A stretch of DNA of 64,000 nucleotides from NCBI RefSeq assembly GCF_028464065.1, contig NZ_CP116808.1, forward strand, positions 3,625,501 through 3,689,500, written 5' to 3'. Shown in pieces: positions 8,641-17,137 of the stretch. Both the position numbers and the translations under genes were made by a program. Source of the DNA: Saprospira sp. CCB-QB6. Its GTDB lineage: Bacteria > Bacteroidota > Bacteroidia > Chitinophagales > Saprospiraceae. Every line of letters begins with the position of its first letter. Positions within the stretch are counted from its first letter, which is position 1. Under the pieces are notes generated by a model, which saw nothing but the letters and a program-made list of their open reading frames with translations, was not told the origin of the DNA and did not search any database.

Positions 8641-8687
8641 TTAATTAAGGATTGGCTATTCGGCCGCAAATATAATTAAATAGTCAT

Positions 8688-9083
8688 TCAATCATTGTTA
8701 AGTGAGCGATTTCTTTGCTCCCGTAACCAAGCTAGGGCTTTTTCCTCAGAGGTAAATAGTCGAGTAGGGAATTTGGGCTTATTGAATTTTAAAAAGAGGT
8801 TACCCACTAATTTAGAGATAGGGCTATAGGTTAAAAGTGCTGCTCCTGCAGCAATCCCATGCTTCGCCAGATAATCTCTAGCCTCTCTTTCTGTAGATTT
8901 TAGCTGGCTAATATCAGATAGATACCAAGCGCCAACGCCATAGGCTTGCAAAGAGTCTTCAATATGCCCCTTCATCATCTCTAGGTTGACATTGACGGGC
9001 TTGTAGATTTCTTTCACAATACCTTCTTCTAGTTGCCAAGTTTGGGCAACGGCATTGTCTGTTTTGGGAGAAGGAGCATTCAT
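8688..9083 (-). CDS. Small STAS/SpoIIAA-like protein, paralogue 6
   Basis: 131 residues: IVKEIYKPVNVNLEMMKGHIE, WYLSDISQLKST, ARDYLAKHGIAAGAALLTYSPISKLVGNLFLKFNKP, then PTRLFTSEEKALAWLREQ. Pairs with paralogue 7 in its KPVNV/HPTNV start, suggesting a recent local duplication. The 47-base gap to paralogue 7 carries no terminator. Confidence 0.8.
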   Translation of the reverse strand: MNAPSPKTDNAVAQTWQLEEGIVKEIYKPVNVNLEMMKGHIEDSLQAYGVGAWYLSDISQLKSTEREARDYLAKHGIAAGAALLTYSPISKLVGNLFLKFNKPKFPTRLFTSEEKALAWLREQRNRSLNND

Positions 9084-9093
9084 AATAAAGGAG

Positions 9094-9468
9094 TTAATGA
9101 GTGATTTTTTGCAGCCAAGCTAGCGCTTTTTCTTCTTTGGTGAAGAGTTTAGCTGGAAAGGGAGGGGCGTCAAAACGCAAAAAGAAGTTGCCAATAATCG
9201 CCGAAGGGCCATTATTGACAATAATGGCTGCTGCTGCGGTCACATCATTCTTCTTCGCAATATGTCGACGTGCCTTGGCATTGGCCGAGCGCACTTGCCG
9301 AATATCTACCAACATATAGAGCTCTTTGCCAAAATGCTCCGTAAGCAAAGCAAAATGCGCATCAATTTTCTCGGTTTCTGTAACTACGGGCAAATACTCT
9401 ACTCGCAGTAATTTAGGACCTAATTGCCAAAGTTTGGCAATAGGTGTAATCATTAGTTCTTTTTCCAT
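9094..9468 (-). CDS. Small STAS/SpoIIAA-like protein, paralogue 5
   Basis: 124 residues with the cluster pattern: VEYLPVVTETEKIDAHFALL, LYMLVDIRQVRSANAKARRH, TAAAAIIVNNGPSAIIGNFF, PAKLFTKEEKALAWLQK. Very close to paralogue 4: the stretch AAAIVVNNGPSAIIGNFFL is nearly unchanged in protein and DNA. 10 bases separate it from the next gene. Confidence 0.8.
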   Translation of the reverse strand: MEKELMITPIAKLWQLGPKLLRVEYLPVVTETEKIDAHFALLTEHFGKELYMLVDIRQVRSANAKARRHIAKKNDVTAAAAIIVNNGPSAIIGNFFLRFDAPPFPAKLFTKEEKALAWLQKITH

Positions 9469-9474
9469 CTGCTA

Positions 9475-9855
9475 TTATTCCTGCTCAATCAGGATTTTAT
9501 CTAGCCACTTTTTGGCTTCTGTTTCCTGGCTAAACAATTTTGCGGGGAAAGGAGGGGAGTCGAATTTTAAAAAGAAGTTGCCAATAATCGCCGAAGGACC
9601 ATTATTGACCACAATGGCCGCTGCTGAAGCAACAGGATTGTTTTTGGCCATATAACGGCGAGCCTTGGCATTGGTCGTCTTCACGCGCCGAACATCGACC
9701 AACATGAGCAACTCCCGCCCAAAGACTTCTTCTACTAACTTAAAGTGCTGGTCAATTTTGTCTATATCTTTTACCGTGGGCAAGTACTCAATATAAAGCA
9801 TTTTTTCATTAATCTGCCGTATATCGGCAATTGGGCTTTGTATATTTTTTTGCAT
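9475..9855 (-). CDS. Small STAS/SpoIIAA-like protein, paralogue 4
   Basis: 126 residues from the ATG at 9855 (MQKNIQSPIADIRQ). A longer frame starts at 9888 (137 residues) but would overlap the upstream gene by 22 bases. The shorter start aligns with paralogue 5 (MEKELMITPIAKLWQ) and leaves an 11-base gap, so it is preferred; the other start cannot be excluded. Cluster motifs: LLMLVDVRRVKTTNAKARRY, SAAAIVVNNGPSAIIGNFF, PAKLFSQETEAKKWLDK. Confidence 0.78.
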   Translation of the reverse strand: MQKNIQSPIADIRQINEKMLYIEYLPTVKDIDKIDQHFKLVEEVFGRELLMLVDVRRVKTTNAKARRYMAKNNPVASAAAIVVNNGPSAIIGNFFLKFDSPPFPAKLFSQETEAKKWLDKILIEQE

Positions 9856-9866
9856 AGTTTCAGGGG

Positions 9867-10283
9867 CTATAGGTCCTTGTTTTGCCATTCGGCCAGCCAG
9901 GCCAAGGCTTTTTCTTTATGAGTGAACAGTCGAGTAGGAGTCTGAGGCCTATTGAAGCCCACCAAAAAGTTACCCAACACACGACTAATACCATTACCCA
10001 CCAAAAGCGCACAAGCTCTAGACCTTGAGGTTGAGGCCTGTGAAAAGTATTGTCTTGCTTCTTTAGAAAGCCCTTTGAGGTTTGCTCCATCAATATAAAC
10101 GAATATATTCTGGTTTCGAGCAGCTGTCATTTTCTTAATAGCTTCATTATAGCTAATCGCTTGCTCTAAGCTCATTATCAACCCATCCTCAAAATACAAT
10201 TCTAATACACCCGCTTGTTTTTCTGACCACTGCAGTTTCGCTTGGGGAAATATGATCTCCTCAGCAGAATAATCTCTTGTCAA
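9867..10283 (-). CDS. Small STAS/SpoIIAA-like protein, paralogue 3
   Basis: 138 residues beginning MTRDYSAEEIIFPQAKLQWS, a longer N-terminus than paralogues 1 and 4-7, shared only with paralogue 2. Cluster motifs: IFVYIDGANLKGLSKEARQY, RACALLVGNGISRVLGNFLV, PTRLFTHKEKALAWLAEW. The R-S-RACALLVG core is common only to these two members. Confidence 0.8.
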   Translation of the reverse strand: MTRDYSAEEIIFPQAKLQWSEKQAGVLELYFEDGLIMSLEQAISYNEAIKKMTAARNQNIFVYIDGANLKGLSKEARQYFSQASTSRSRACALLVGNGISRVLGNFLVGFNRPQTPTRLFTHKEKALAWLAEWQNKDL

Positions 10284-10318
10284 ACCATTCTTTTTAGTAG
10301 ATTTTTAAAATACAGTCC

Positions 10319-10735
10319 TTAGGACGTTTTCTGCTGCCATTCGATTAACCACTGAAGCGCTTTTTGCTTATCTGTGAACAAACGAGTAGGAATAGGCGGC
10401 TTATTAAAACCAACTAAAAAATTACCCAAAATTCGACTAATGCCGCTGCCTACCAAGAGCGCACAGGCTCTAGACCTTGGGTTCACCGCCTTGGCAAAGT
10501 ACTTTCGGGCGTCCACGGAAATCCCGCCAATATTAGACACGTCAATATAAATAAAGATGTTCTCATCTTGGGCTTCAGCCATTTTACAAAGACTTTCGTA
10601 GTAGTCTTGGGCCTGTTCCAAACTCATCTTTAAACGGTCCTCAAAATGGAGCTCTAAAACTCCCGCTTGCGCCTCGGACCAGCGCAAATGAGCTTGGGGA
10701 AATACAATCTCCTGGGCAGAATAATCTCTTTTCAA
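10319..10735 (-). CDS. Small STAS/SpoIIAA-like protein, paralogue 2
   Basis: 138 residues, clear sister of paralogue 3: MKRDYSAQEIVFPQAHLRWS, LELHFEDRLKMSLEQAQDY, IFIYIDVSNIGGISVDARKY, RACALLVGSGISRILGNFLV, PTRLFTDKQKALQWLIEW. Differences are spread evenly, including synonymous ones, so the pair is not a very recent copy. Confidence 0.8.
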   Translation of the reverse strand: MKRDYSAQEIVFPQAHLRWSEAQAGVLELHFEDRLKMSLEQAQDYYESLCKMAEAQDENIFIYIDVSNIGGISVDARKYFAKAVNPRSRACALLVGSGISRILGNFLVGFNKPPIPTRLFTDKQKALQWLIEWQQKTS

Positions 10736-10743
10736 ACCTAATT

Positions 10744-11124
10744 TTATTTAGCAGCCTGCTCTTTCAACCACTCAATCGCTTTCTCCTCATCGGTAAAGAT
10801 ACGAGTTGTAATTGTAGGTTTACTGAATTTTAGAAAAAGGTTGCCAATAATTTTCGATAAACCATTCCCCATAATTACCGCAGCTCCCACCGCGACAATT
10901 TTTCCAGAACTCAACGCCTGCCGAACTTCCTGATTCGTTTTTTTCATCTGTCGCAAATCAGAAAGCAACCAAAGTCCATCTCCAAATTCCTCCCGAAGCT
11001 GCTCAATATGCGCATGTACATCATCCGGATTAGTAACTACTTCATCATACATGACCCGAATAATTCCAGGCGCAATAGGCCAAACTTTGGCAATCGGAGT
11101 CTTAATGTAATTTTGCTTTTCCAT
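10744..11124 (-). CDS. Small STAS/SpoIIAA-like protein, paralogue 1 (first in cluster)
   Basis: 126 residues: MEKQNYIKTPIAKVWPIAPG, LWLLSDLRQMKKTNQEVRQAL, GAAVIMGNGLSKIIGNLFLKF, TTRIFTDEEKAIEWLKEQ. It is the first gene of a seven-gene minus-strand run and the only one without an obvious sister. An AGGAG lies 6 bases before the ATG, an unusually clear ribosome-binding site for this phylum. Spacing of 8-47 bases suggests a single operon. Confidence 0.8.
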   Translation of the reverse strand: MEKQNYIKTPIAKVWPIAPGIIRVMYDEVVTNPDDVHAHIEQLREEFGDGLWLLSDLRQMKKTNQEVRQALSSGKIVAVGAAVIMGNGLSKIIGNLFLKFSKPTITTRIFTDEEKAIEWLKEQAAK

Positions 11125-11151
11125 AGTGCTCCTGTTTCTTTAGTGTGATAC

Positions 11152-11159
11152 CAAAGCTA
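11152..11159 (-). promoter_or_regulatory. Candidate -7 box for the STAS-like operon
   Basis: TAGCTTTG on the minus strand fits TAnnTTTG and lies 28 bases before the first ATG; no TTG is found at the expected -33 distance, so support is partial. Confidence 0.35.
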
Positions 11160-11212
11160 AAAATTTTAAGCTTTTTTTTTAATCTGAAGGGGCTTTAATT
11201 TTAGTTTTTTTT

Positions 11213-11327
11213 GGGGCCTCCCGCCTGCGGCGGGCGCTACGCTTTGGGGCTCGCTATTCGCTCGGCCCTGCGGCGGCTCCGCCGCCTGGGTCTGCGGCTT
11301 CGCCGCCCCCCTTTCCATCCCTCAGCC
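11213..11327 (+). repeat. GC-rich dispersed element, copy 3
   Basis: Head follows a run of eight Ts directly. Internal hairpins CGGCGGCTCCGCCGCC and GGCGGCTTCGCC-like blocks; the tail ends in a CCATCCCTCAGCC variant instead of the usual CGCTAGGCC. It lies between the divergent STAS-like operon and ptrB. Confidence 0.8.
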
Positions 11328-11484
11328 AGATGTAATCGCGCTGCTTTGGGCATTGTTTGCTATGAATTTTTGGCTAGGCCAGCTATTTTTTGAGGGCATA
11401 TTGCAAGATGCCAAAAGAAAAGCTATTTTGAGCCTCCCTAAACAGAGAACAATTTTAAAGAAGTTTGCTAAAAATATAGACGAT

Positions 11485-13563
11485 ATGCTAAACGCACCCA
11501 AGGCCAATAAACGGCCCCATAAAATAACCCAACATGGCGAGGAACGCATCGATAATTATCACTGGATGCGCCTTAGCGATGCCCAAAAAATGGCCGAAAC
11601 CCCAGATGCCCAAACCCAAGAGGTTTTAGCTTATCTCCAAGCCGAAAATGAATATACGGCCCAAAAAATGGTCCCCTTCCAAGACCTCCAAGAAGAGATC
11701 TACCAAGAAATGATTGGCCGCCTACCCCAAAGAGAAGAATCGGTTCCTTACCAAATGGGCGGCTATACTTATGGCCAACGCTTTGAAGAAGGCCAAGAAT
11801 ATCCTATCTATTACCGCATTAAGGCCGGCCAAACAGAAGAGGAAATCCTTTTGGACCTCAATGCCCTGGCCGCCGATAAAGCCTTTTTTCAACTCGCTAG
11901 CCTTAAGGTGAGCCCCAACGGCCAACAATTAGCCTATACTTTTGACGATAGCGGCCGCCGTATCTATAAAATGGCTTTTATCGATCTACAGACCAAAACG
12001 ACCAGCCCAATTGTCCTACAAGGCTGTAGCGGAGATATTGCCTGGGCCAGCGATAATGAACATCTCTTTTTTACTACTCGCAATCCCGAAACCCTACTCT
12101 CCGAAAAGGTCTACCGCTACCGCCTCGGCCAAAGCCAAGAGGAAGCCGTTTTGGTTTATGAAGAAGAAGATAAAAGCTTCTACACAGGCGTTTACCGAAG
12201 CCGCTGCCAACAATATATTATTATCTGGAATAGCAGTACTCTCAGTAGCGATTACCAACTACTAGAGGCCGATCAGCCACTGGGCCAGTTCTGGAACTTT
12301 ATGCCCCGCCAAGCTAATCATGAGTATAGCATCGGTGCAGATGGCCAAGGCGGCTTTTATATCCTCTCCAATCAAGATGCCCCCAATTTTAAGCTCTTGC
12401 ACAGCAGCAAGGAAAATACGGCCCAACAAGCCAATTGGACCCTCATTTTACCTCATCGCCCAGCTGTCTTTTTAGAGGACCTAACTGTCTTTAAAGATTT
12501 TTATGTGCTAGAAGAACGTAAGGCGGGCCAAACACATCTGCGCCTAATCACTGCCGATAAAGACGAATACCTCCCCTTTGAGGAAGAAGTCTATATGGTC
12601 TCTTTGGGCCAAAATCACCATTTTGAAGAGCGAAATTTCCGCTATATCTATGGCTCGATGACCACGCCCAATAGCGTCTATGCCTACCATTTAGAGGATG
12701 GGCGCAAAGAATTGCTCAAGCAGCAAGAGGTGGTCGGTGGCCATAATCCCGCCGATTACCAAACGGAGCGCCTTTGGGTTGAAGCTAGAGATGGGGCCAA
12801 GGTGCCCGTTTCACTGGTCTACAAAAAAGGCTTTAAAAAGGATGGCAAAAGCCCACTTTTGCTCTATGCTTATGGTGCTTATGGCCATACCATTGACCCT
12901 TATTTTAGTTCTTCGCGCCTCAGCCTTTTGGACCGAGGATTTGCCTTTGCCATTGCGCATATCCGGGGAGGCCAAGCCCTCGGCCGAGACTGGTTTGAGC
13001 AGGGCCGTGTTTTTAATAAGAAGAATAGCTTCTACGACTTTATTGATGTGGCCCAAAGCCTTTGTCTACAACAATATAGCTCTGCCGAAAAGCTCTTTGG
13101 TATGGGCGGTAGCGCCGGTGGCCTTCTGATGGGTGCTGTAGCCAATATGGCCCCTACTGCTTTTCGGGGCCTAGTGGCGGCCGTCCCTTTTGTGGATGTT
13201 CTCAACACGATGTCAGATGCTAGCATTCCCCTAACCACCAATGAATATGACCAATGGGGCAATCCCGAAGAAGAGGAGGCCTACCGCTATATTTTGTCCT
13301 ACTCGCCCTACGAAAATGTACAAGCGCAATATTATTGCGCCATCTTGGTCACTACAGGCTATCACGATTCTCAAGTGCAATATTGGGAGCCCGCCAAATG
13401 GGTCGCCGAATTAAGAGACAAAAAGTTGGACCAAAATACGCTTTTGCTACACACCAATTTAGAAGCTGGTCATGGAGGCGCTTCTGGCCGCTTCCAAGCC
13501 TATAAGGAGCTCGCTTTAGAGTATGCCTTTTTGTTTGCTTGTCTAGCAGAAGATGAGGCTTAA
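11485..13563 (+). CDS. ptrB: Oligopeptidase B-like S9A serine peptidase
   Basis: 692 residues from the ATG at 11485 (MLNAPKANKRPHK), which matches the usual family length. The frame is open further upstream (ATG at 11353) but that part is not conserved-looking. N-terminal beta-propeller (RIDNYHWMRL start) and C-terminal alpha/beta-hydrolase with catalytic Ser543 in GMGGSAGG, Asp628 in GYHDSQVQYWEP and His663 in EAGHGGASGR. The family cleaves peptides after basic residues. No signal peptide is visible, so probably cytoplasmic. Convergent with yifB, sharing a terminator. Confidence 0.9.
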   Translation: MLNAPKANKRPHKITQHGEERIDNYHWMRLSDAQKMAETPDAQTQEVLAYLQAENEYTAQKMVPFQDLQEEIYQEMIGRLPQREESVPYQMGGYTYGQRFEEGQEYPIYYRIKAGQTEEEILLDLNALAADKAFFQLASLKVSPNGQQLAYTFDDSGRRIYKMAFIDLQTKTTSPIVLQGCSGDIAWASDNEHLFFTTRNPETLLSEKVYRYRLGQSQEEAVLVYEEEDKSFYTGVYRSRCQQYIIIWNSSTLSSDYQLLEADQPLGQFWNFMPRQANHEYSIGADGQGGFYILSNQDAPNFKLLHSSKENTAQQANWTLILPHRPAVFLEDLTVFKDFYVLEERKAGQTHLRLITADKDEYLPFEEEVYMVSLGQNHHFEERNFRYIYGSMTTPNSVYAYHLEDGRKELLKQQEVVGGHNPADYQTERLWVEARDGAKVPVSLVYKKGFKKDGKSPLLLYAYGAYGHTIDPYFSSSRLSLLDRGFAFAIAHIRGGQALGRDWFEQGRVFNKKNSFYDFIDVAQSLCLQQYSSAEKLFGMGGSAGGLLMGAVANMAPTAFRGLVAAVPFVDVLNTMSDASIPLTTNEYDQWGNPEEEEAYRYILSYSPYENVQAQYYCAILVTTGYHDSQVQYWEPAKWVAELRDKKLDQNTLLLHTNLEAGHGGASGRFQAYKELALEYAFLFACLAEDEA

Positions 13564-13580
13564 CTCCCCCCAAAAACACC

Positions 13581-13614
13581 AAAGGCCCGCAAGGAATTTT
13601 CCTTGCGGGCCTTT
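13581..13614. terminator. Bidirectional terminator between ptrB and yifB
   Basis: A 15-bp perfect stem, AAAGGCCCGCAAGGA and its complement, around a four-base ATTT loop, flanked by A-rich and T-containing sequence. It lies between convergent genes. Confidence 0.85.
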
Positions 13615-13625
13615 GGCTTTGGTCC

Positions 13626-15182
13626 TTATTGGACCCAGTTTTCTTTGTCTAAGTTGCGGTAATCTACGGCCTCGGCTATGTGTTCTAGCTGAATGCGGGC
13701 CGAGCCAGCCAAATCGGCTACGCTGCGGGCCACTTTGAGGATGCGGTCATAGGCGCGGGCAGAGAGCTGCCGGACCTGCATGGCTTGCTTGAGCAATTGA
13801 CTGCCCGCCTGGTCCAATTGACAATACTCTCGGATGAGGCGGCTGTTCATTTGGGCATTGCAATGAATGCCGGGATAACTGGCAAAACGCTCTTCCTGTA
13901 TTTTTCTGGCCCGATTCACTCGCTCTCGGATGGAGGCGCTATTTTCGCCCTGAATATTCGAAGAACTGATGGTCTCAAAATCTACGGGCTCTACTTCTAC
14001 ATGAATGTCGATGCGGTCCAATAGCGGTCCAGAGATTTTGTTGAGGTAGCGATGCACGGCCTGGGGCGCACAAACGCAATCTTTGGTGGGGTGGGTGTAG
14101 TAGCCGCAGGGACAGGGATTCATGGCGGCCAAGAGCATGAAATTGGCTGGATAATCTACGGTGAACCTAGAGCGAGAGATGGTAATTTGGCGGCTTTCCA
14201 TGGGTTGGCGCAAGACCTCCAAAACGGTCCGTTTGAACTCGGGCAGCTCGTCCATAAAGAGGACGCCATTATGGGCCAGGGAGATTTCTCCGGGTTTGGG
14301 GTGGACCCCGCCGCCCACTAGGGCCACATCGCTAATGGTGTGGTGAGGACTGCGAAAAGAGCGCTTAGAAATTAGGGAGGCATTTTCGGGCATGAGGCCC
14401 ACTACCGAATGAATTTTGGTCGTTTCTAGGGCTTCTTTGAGCGAAAGCGGGGGGAGAATGGTCGGTAGCCGCTTGGCCAACATACTTTTGCCTGCGCCGG
14501 GTGGGCCGATCAGGATGGCATTATGGCCCCCCGCTGCAGCCACTTCTAAGGCTCTTTTGACCTGTTCTTGGCCCTTTACATCCATAAAATCGACGAGGAG
14601 GTGAGGGGCTTGTTGTTCAAATTCTTTGCGGGTATCGACAAAGACGGGCTCAGGCTTTTCGCCTCCATCCAAAAAGGCGACCACCTCGGCTAGGTGGCTG
14701 AGCCCAAAGACTTCTAGCTGGTTGACGATGGCCCCCTCTCGAGCATTGACTTTGGGAAGAATGAGGCCCTCAAAACCCTCTTTGCGGGCTTGGATGGCAA
14801 TGGGCAAAGCGCCTTTGATTGGGCGGATACTACCATCTAAGGAGAGCTCGCCCATGAGGATGTATTTTTCGAGTAAATCGCTTTGGATCTGGCCTGTGGC
14901 GGCCAAAATGCCCAAGGCTAGGGGCAAATCATAATGCGAACCCTCTTTTCTGAGGTCCGCTGGGGCCATATTGACCACAATGCGAATGCGAGGAATGCGA
15001 TAACCAATCGATTTAATGGCGCTTTCTACCCGCCAATAACTTTCTCGAACGGCATTGTCGGGCAAACCGACTAGAGAGTAACCCGGTTTTCCCTGGGCCA
15101 AGGGGCCGCCTGTATCTACTTCTATAGTAATGGTTTGTGCGTCTACGCCATGAACAGCGCTTGCAAAGGCTTTTATGAGCAT
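13626..15182 (-). CDS. YifB/ComM-family Mg-chelatase-like AAA+ ATPase
   Basis: 518 residues, the usual length. N-terminal ChlI-like domain (about 20-170, GYSLVGLPDNAVRES, DLPLALGILAATGQI), AAA+ core with Walker A GPPGAGKS (226-233), Walker B VLFMDELPEF and a sensor region with the zinc-like CPCGYY...DCVC cysteines, and the C-terminal helical domain (LSARAYDRILKVARSVADL). ComM helps branch migration during natural transformation in some bacteria; in Bacteroidota the role is less established. A GC-rich element and hairpins fill the upstream gap. Confidence 0.92.
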   Translation of the reverse strand: MLIKAFASAVHGVDAQTITIEVDTGGPLAQGKPGYSLVGLPDNAVRESYWRVESAIKSIGYRIPRIRIVVNMAPADLRKEGSHYDLPLALGILAATGQIQSDLLEKYILMGELSLDGSIRPIKGALPIAIQARKEGFEGLILPKVNAREGAIVNQLEVFGLSHLAEVVAFLDGGEKPEPVFVDTRKEFEQQAPHLLVDFMDVKGQEQVKRALEVAAAGGHNAILIGPPGAGKSMLAKRLPTILPPLSLKEALETTKIHSVVGLMPENASLISKRSFRSPHHTISDVALVGGGVHPKPGEISLAHNGVLFMDELPEFKRTVLEVLRQPMESRQITISRSRFTVDYPANFMLLAAMNPCPCGYYTHPTKDCVCAPQAVHRYLNKISGPLLDRIDIHVEVEPVDFETISSSNIQGENSASIRERVNRARKIQEERFASYPGIHCNAQMNSRLIREYCQLDQAGSQLLKQAMQVRQLSARAYDRILKVARSVADLAGSARIQLEHIAEAVDYRNLDKENWVQ

Positions 15183-15331
15183 ATCTTTTATTTTTGTACT
15201 TAATTAAAGATATAACCTTTGTTTGTAAACTGCAAATTATTATTGGGCTTTTCCTTTTTTGGGCAGAGCTAGCGGATCTAATTGCCCTCTAGCTTGACCT
15301 ATAAGCATGGACTTTAACTTCTAATCTTAGC

Positions 15332-15393
15332 GCCCTGGGCTGAAGCCCAGGGTTGTTGACTGAGCGAACTGACGGACTGAAGTCCTTGTTCGC
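15332..15393 (+). repeat. Two-hairpin module
   Basis: First hairpin: CCCTGGGCT-GA-AGCCCAGGG. Second: outer stem GCGAAC/GTTCGC enclosing an inner stem GGACT-GA-AGTCC. The same two-hairpin layout with changed but still paired bases occurs at 57888-57948, 58799-58860 and 62485-62545. The rest of 15183-15330 holds nothing recognisable. Confidence 0.8.
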
Positions 15394-15451
15394 TTTTAGG
15401 ACAACTGTACTTTTTCAACAGCCCTGCGCATATAGAAGGAGCGAAGCGACT

Positions 15452-15653
15452 GGCCTAGCGATGCGGCGGGGTGGCCGTCAGGCCAGACCCAGGCGGCGGA
15501 GCCGCCGCAGGGCCGAGCGAATAGCGAGCCCCAAAGCGTAGCGCCGCAAGGCGAAGCCGCAGCGGAGGCCCCCAAAGCGACAACAAGCCCTTTAGGGCGC
15601 AGTTCGACGACCGTAGGGAGTAACCGCCGACGAGCGAAGCGAGGCGGAGGCCC
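15452..15653 (-). repeat. GC-rich dispersed element, copy 4 (compound)
   Basis: Reverse orientation with two heads in tandem: one ending GGAGGCCCCC near 15572, then a second module with GCCCTTTAGGGC hairpin and GGTAGG-like linker ending GGAGGCCCC at 15653 before seven As. This indicates nested or tandem insertion. Confidence 0.8.
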
Positions 15654-15757
15654 CAAAAAAACAGTAGAAAAATTAAATCAACTTTAATTTATAATTTGGG
15701 GCTGCGAGAGGGGCAAAAAAGCGGTAAATTGGGCCTTATTGACCAAAAAAGAAAGCG

Positions 15758-16846
15758 ATGAAAAGATTGATTTACTGCATGATTTTTCTGGCGGCGGGAC
15801 CTATTTTATGGGGGCAGCATCAGGATGTATTTCCGGGTTTGAGCACGGCAGATTTGTTGGATTCTGTGCAATTGCATTATCGGCCCGATACGGTTTTGGC
15901 TTGGAATAATGCCAAGGATACCTTGTTTAAAGTCATTGATAATCAGAATGATACCGTGACTTGTGTGTATACGGGTTTGCAAAAATGGTTGGATCCGACG
16001 CAGGATCCGGACACCTATATGTCGGACAATAATGCGCCCAATGGGATGAATGTGGAGCATACTTATCCGCAGAGTCGGGGGGCGGCCAATGGCAATGCGC
16101 GCAGTGATTTGCATCATCTCTTTGCTTGTCGAAATGAGACCAACAATATGCGGGGCAATTTGCCTTTTGCGGAGCTGGCGGATACGGCTGTAACTAACTG
16201 GTTTTATTTGACTTATAATGCGCAGGGCGTGCCTGTTTTTGATCGGGACAAGTACAGTGAATTGGTCCTGAATCAGGCATTTGAGCCGCGGGAGGATTTC
16301 AAGGGGAATGTGGCGCGGGCCATGTTTTATTTTTACACGATTTACCGCAATGAGGCGCAGGGCAGCGATCCCAATTTTTTTGGGCCGCAGCAGGCGGTGC
16401 TTTGTGATTGGCATGAATTGGACCCTGTGGATCAGGCGGAATGGGACCGCAGCCAGTTGATTGCGACTTATCAGGATGGCAAGGCGAATCCCTTTGTTTT
16501 GGATTGCAGTTTGGCCAAGCGTTTATATTGTCCGAATCAGGCGGCGGGTTGTGCGCCTTCTGCTTTGGCGGTTTTGGGGAGCAGTTTGGGGGAGGCTAAA
16601 TTGTGGCCTAATCCCTTGTCGGGCAATCAGTTAAACTTGTCTATTAACTTATTGGAGGCCCAGCCGATCGAGCTAGAATTATTGGATGTATTGGGTCGTT
16701 CTTTGGGCATTTTGGAGACCGTTAATTTGTCGGCTGGCGATTATCAGTGGCAATTTGATTTGCCTGCGGATTTGGCCAAGGGCGTATATTTGTTGCGGAT
16801 TCGGGCTGGGGGAAGCCAGCAGAGTTTAAAATTTGTCCGTCAGTAA
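15758..16846 (+). CDS. Secreted endonuclease I with type IX secretion sorting domain
   Basis: 362 residues. Signal peptide MKRLIYCMIFLAAGPILWGQ, then an endonuclease I (EndA/NucM) catalytic domain with NVEHTYPQSRGAANG, SDLHHLFACRNETNNMRGN and a C-terminal FYTIYRNEAQG region; the family is a metal-dependent beta-beta-alpha nuclease with the His in VEHTYPQS. The last ~80 residues (LWPNPLSGNQLNLSINLLE ... GVYLLRIRAG..KFVRQ) form a type A T9SS sorting domain, so the enzyme should be exported to the cell surface or medium. Likely use is DNA scavenging. A terminator follows. Confidence 0.93.
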   Translation: MKRLIYCMIFLAAGPILWGQHQDVFPGLSTADLLDSVQLHYRPDTVLAWNNAKDTLFKVIDNQNDTVTCVYTGLQKWLDPTQDPDTYMSDNNAPNGMNVEHTYPQSRGAANGNARSDLHHLFACRNETNNMRGNLPFAELADTAVTNWFYLTYNAQGVPVFDRDKYSELVLNQAFEPREDFKGNVARAMFYFYTIYRNEAQGSDPNFFGPQQAVLCDWHELDPVDQAEWDRSQLIATYQDGKANPFVLDCSLAKRLYCPNQAAGCAPSALAVLGSSLGEAKLWPNPLSGNQLNLSINLLEAQPIELELLDVLGRSLGILETVNLSAGDYQWQFDLPADLAKGVYLLRIRAGGSQQSLKFVRQ

Positions 16847-16864
16847 GGGCTGAAAAAAATGCGA

Positions 16865-16902
16865 AAATAGGGGAGCTAGGAGAGGAGCTGCCCTATTTTT
16901 TT
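16865..16902 (+). terminator. Terminator after the endonuclease I gene
   Basis: AATAGGG(G)AGCT pairs with AGCT(G)CCCTATT around an AGGAGAGG loop and runs into seven Ts. Confidence 0.7.
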
Positions 16903-16923
16903 GTCTGTTGGGAGGGGGGATTT

Positions 16924-17073
16924 GGGGCCTCCGCTGCGGCTTCGCCTTGCGGCGCTACGTTTCGGGGCTCGCAGGTCTGCTCGGCCCTTCAGGCTTCACT
17001 TCGTTTCGCCTTCGGTCTGGCCTTCGGCCACCCCTCCACATCGCTAGGCCTGCGGCGGCTTTGCCGCCTGTAG
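16924..17073 (+). repeat. GC-rich dispersed element, copy 5
   Basis: Typical head and middle, with an extra TTCACTTCG block; tail CGCTAGGCC followed by GGCGGCTTTGCCGCC hairpin. It lies just before the CRISPR leader region (17074-17137). Confidence 0.8.
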
Positions 17074-17137
17074 GTTGCGGAAAATGGCTTGGGGGTAAAT
17101 TAGGAAGTATAGGGGAGAAGTTTTATATTGGGGGTTG

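Noticed and set aside
9475-9888. Start at 9888 for STAS-like paralogue 4
   Set aside because: It would overlap the upstream gene and adds 11 residues absent in its sister; the start at 9855 fits better, though not proven.
12698-13129. A 143-codon frame within ptrB
   Set aside because: Overlaps the catalytic domain coding region of ptrB in another frame; no independent support.
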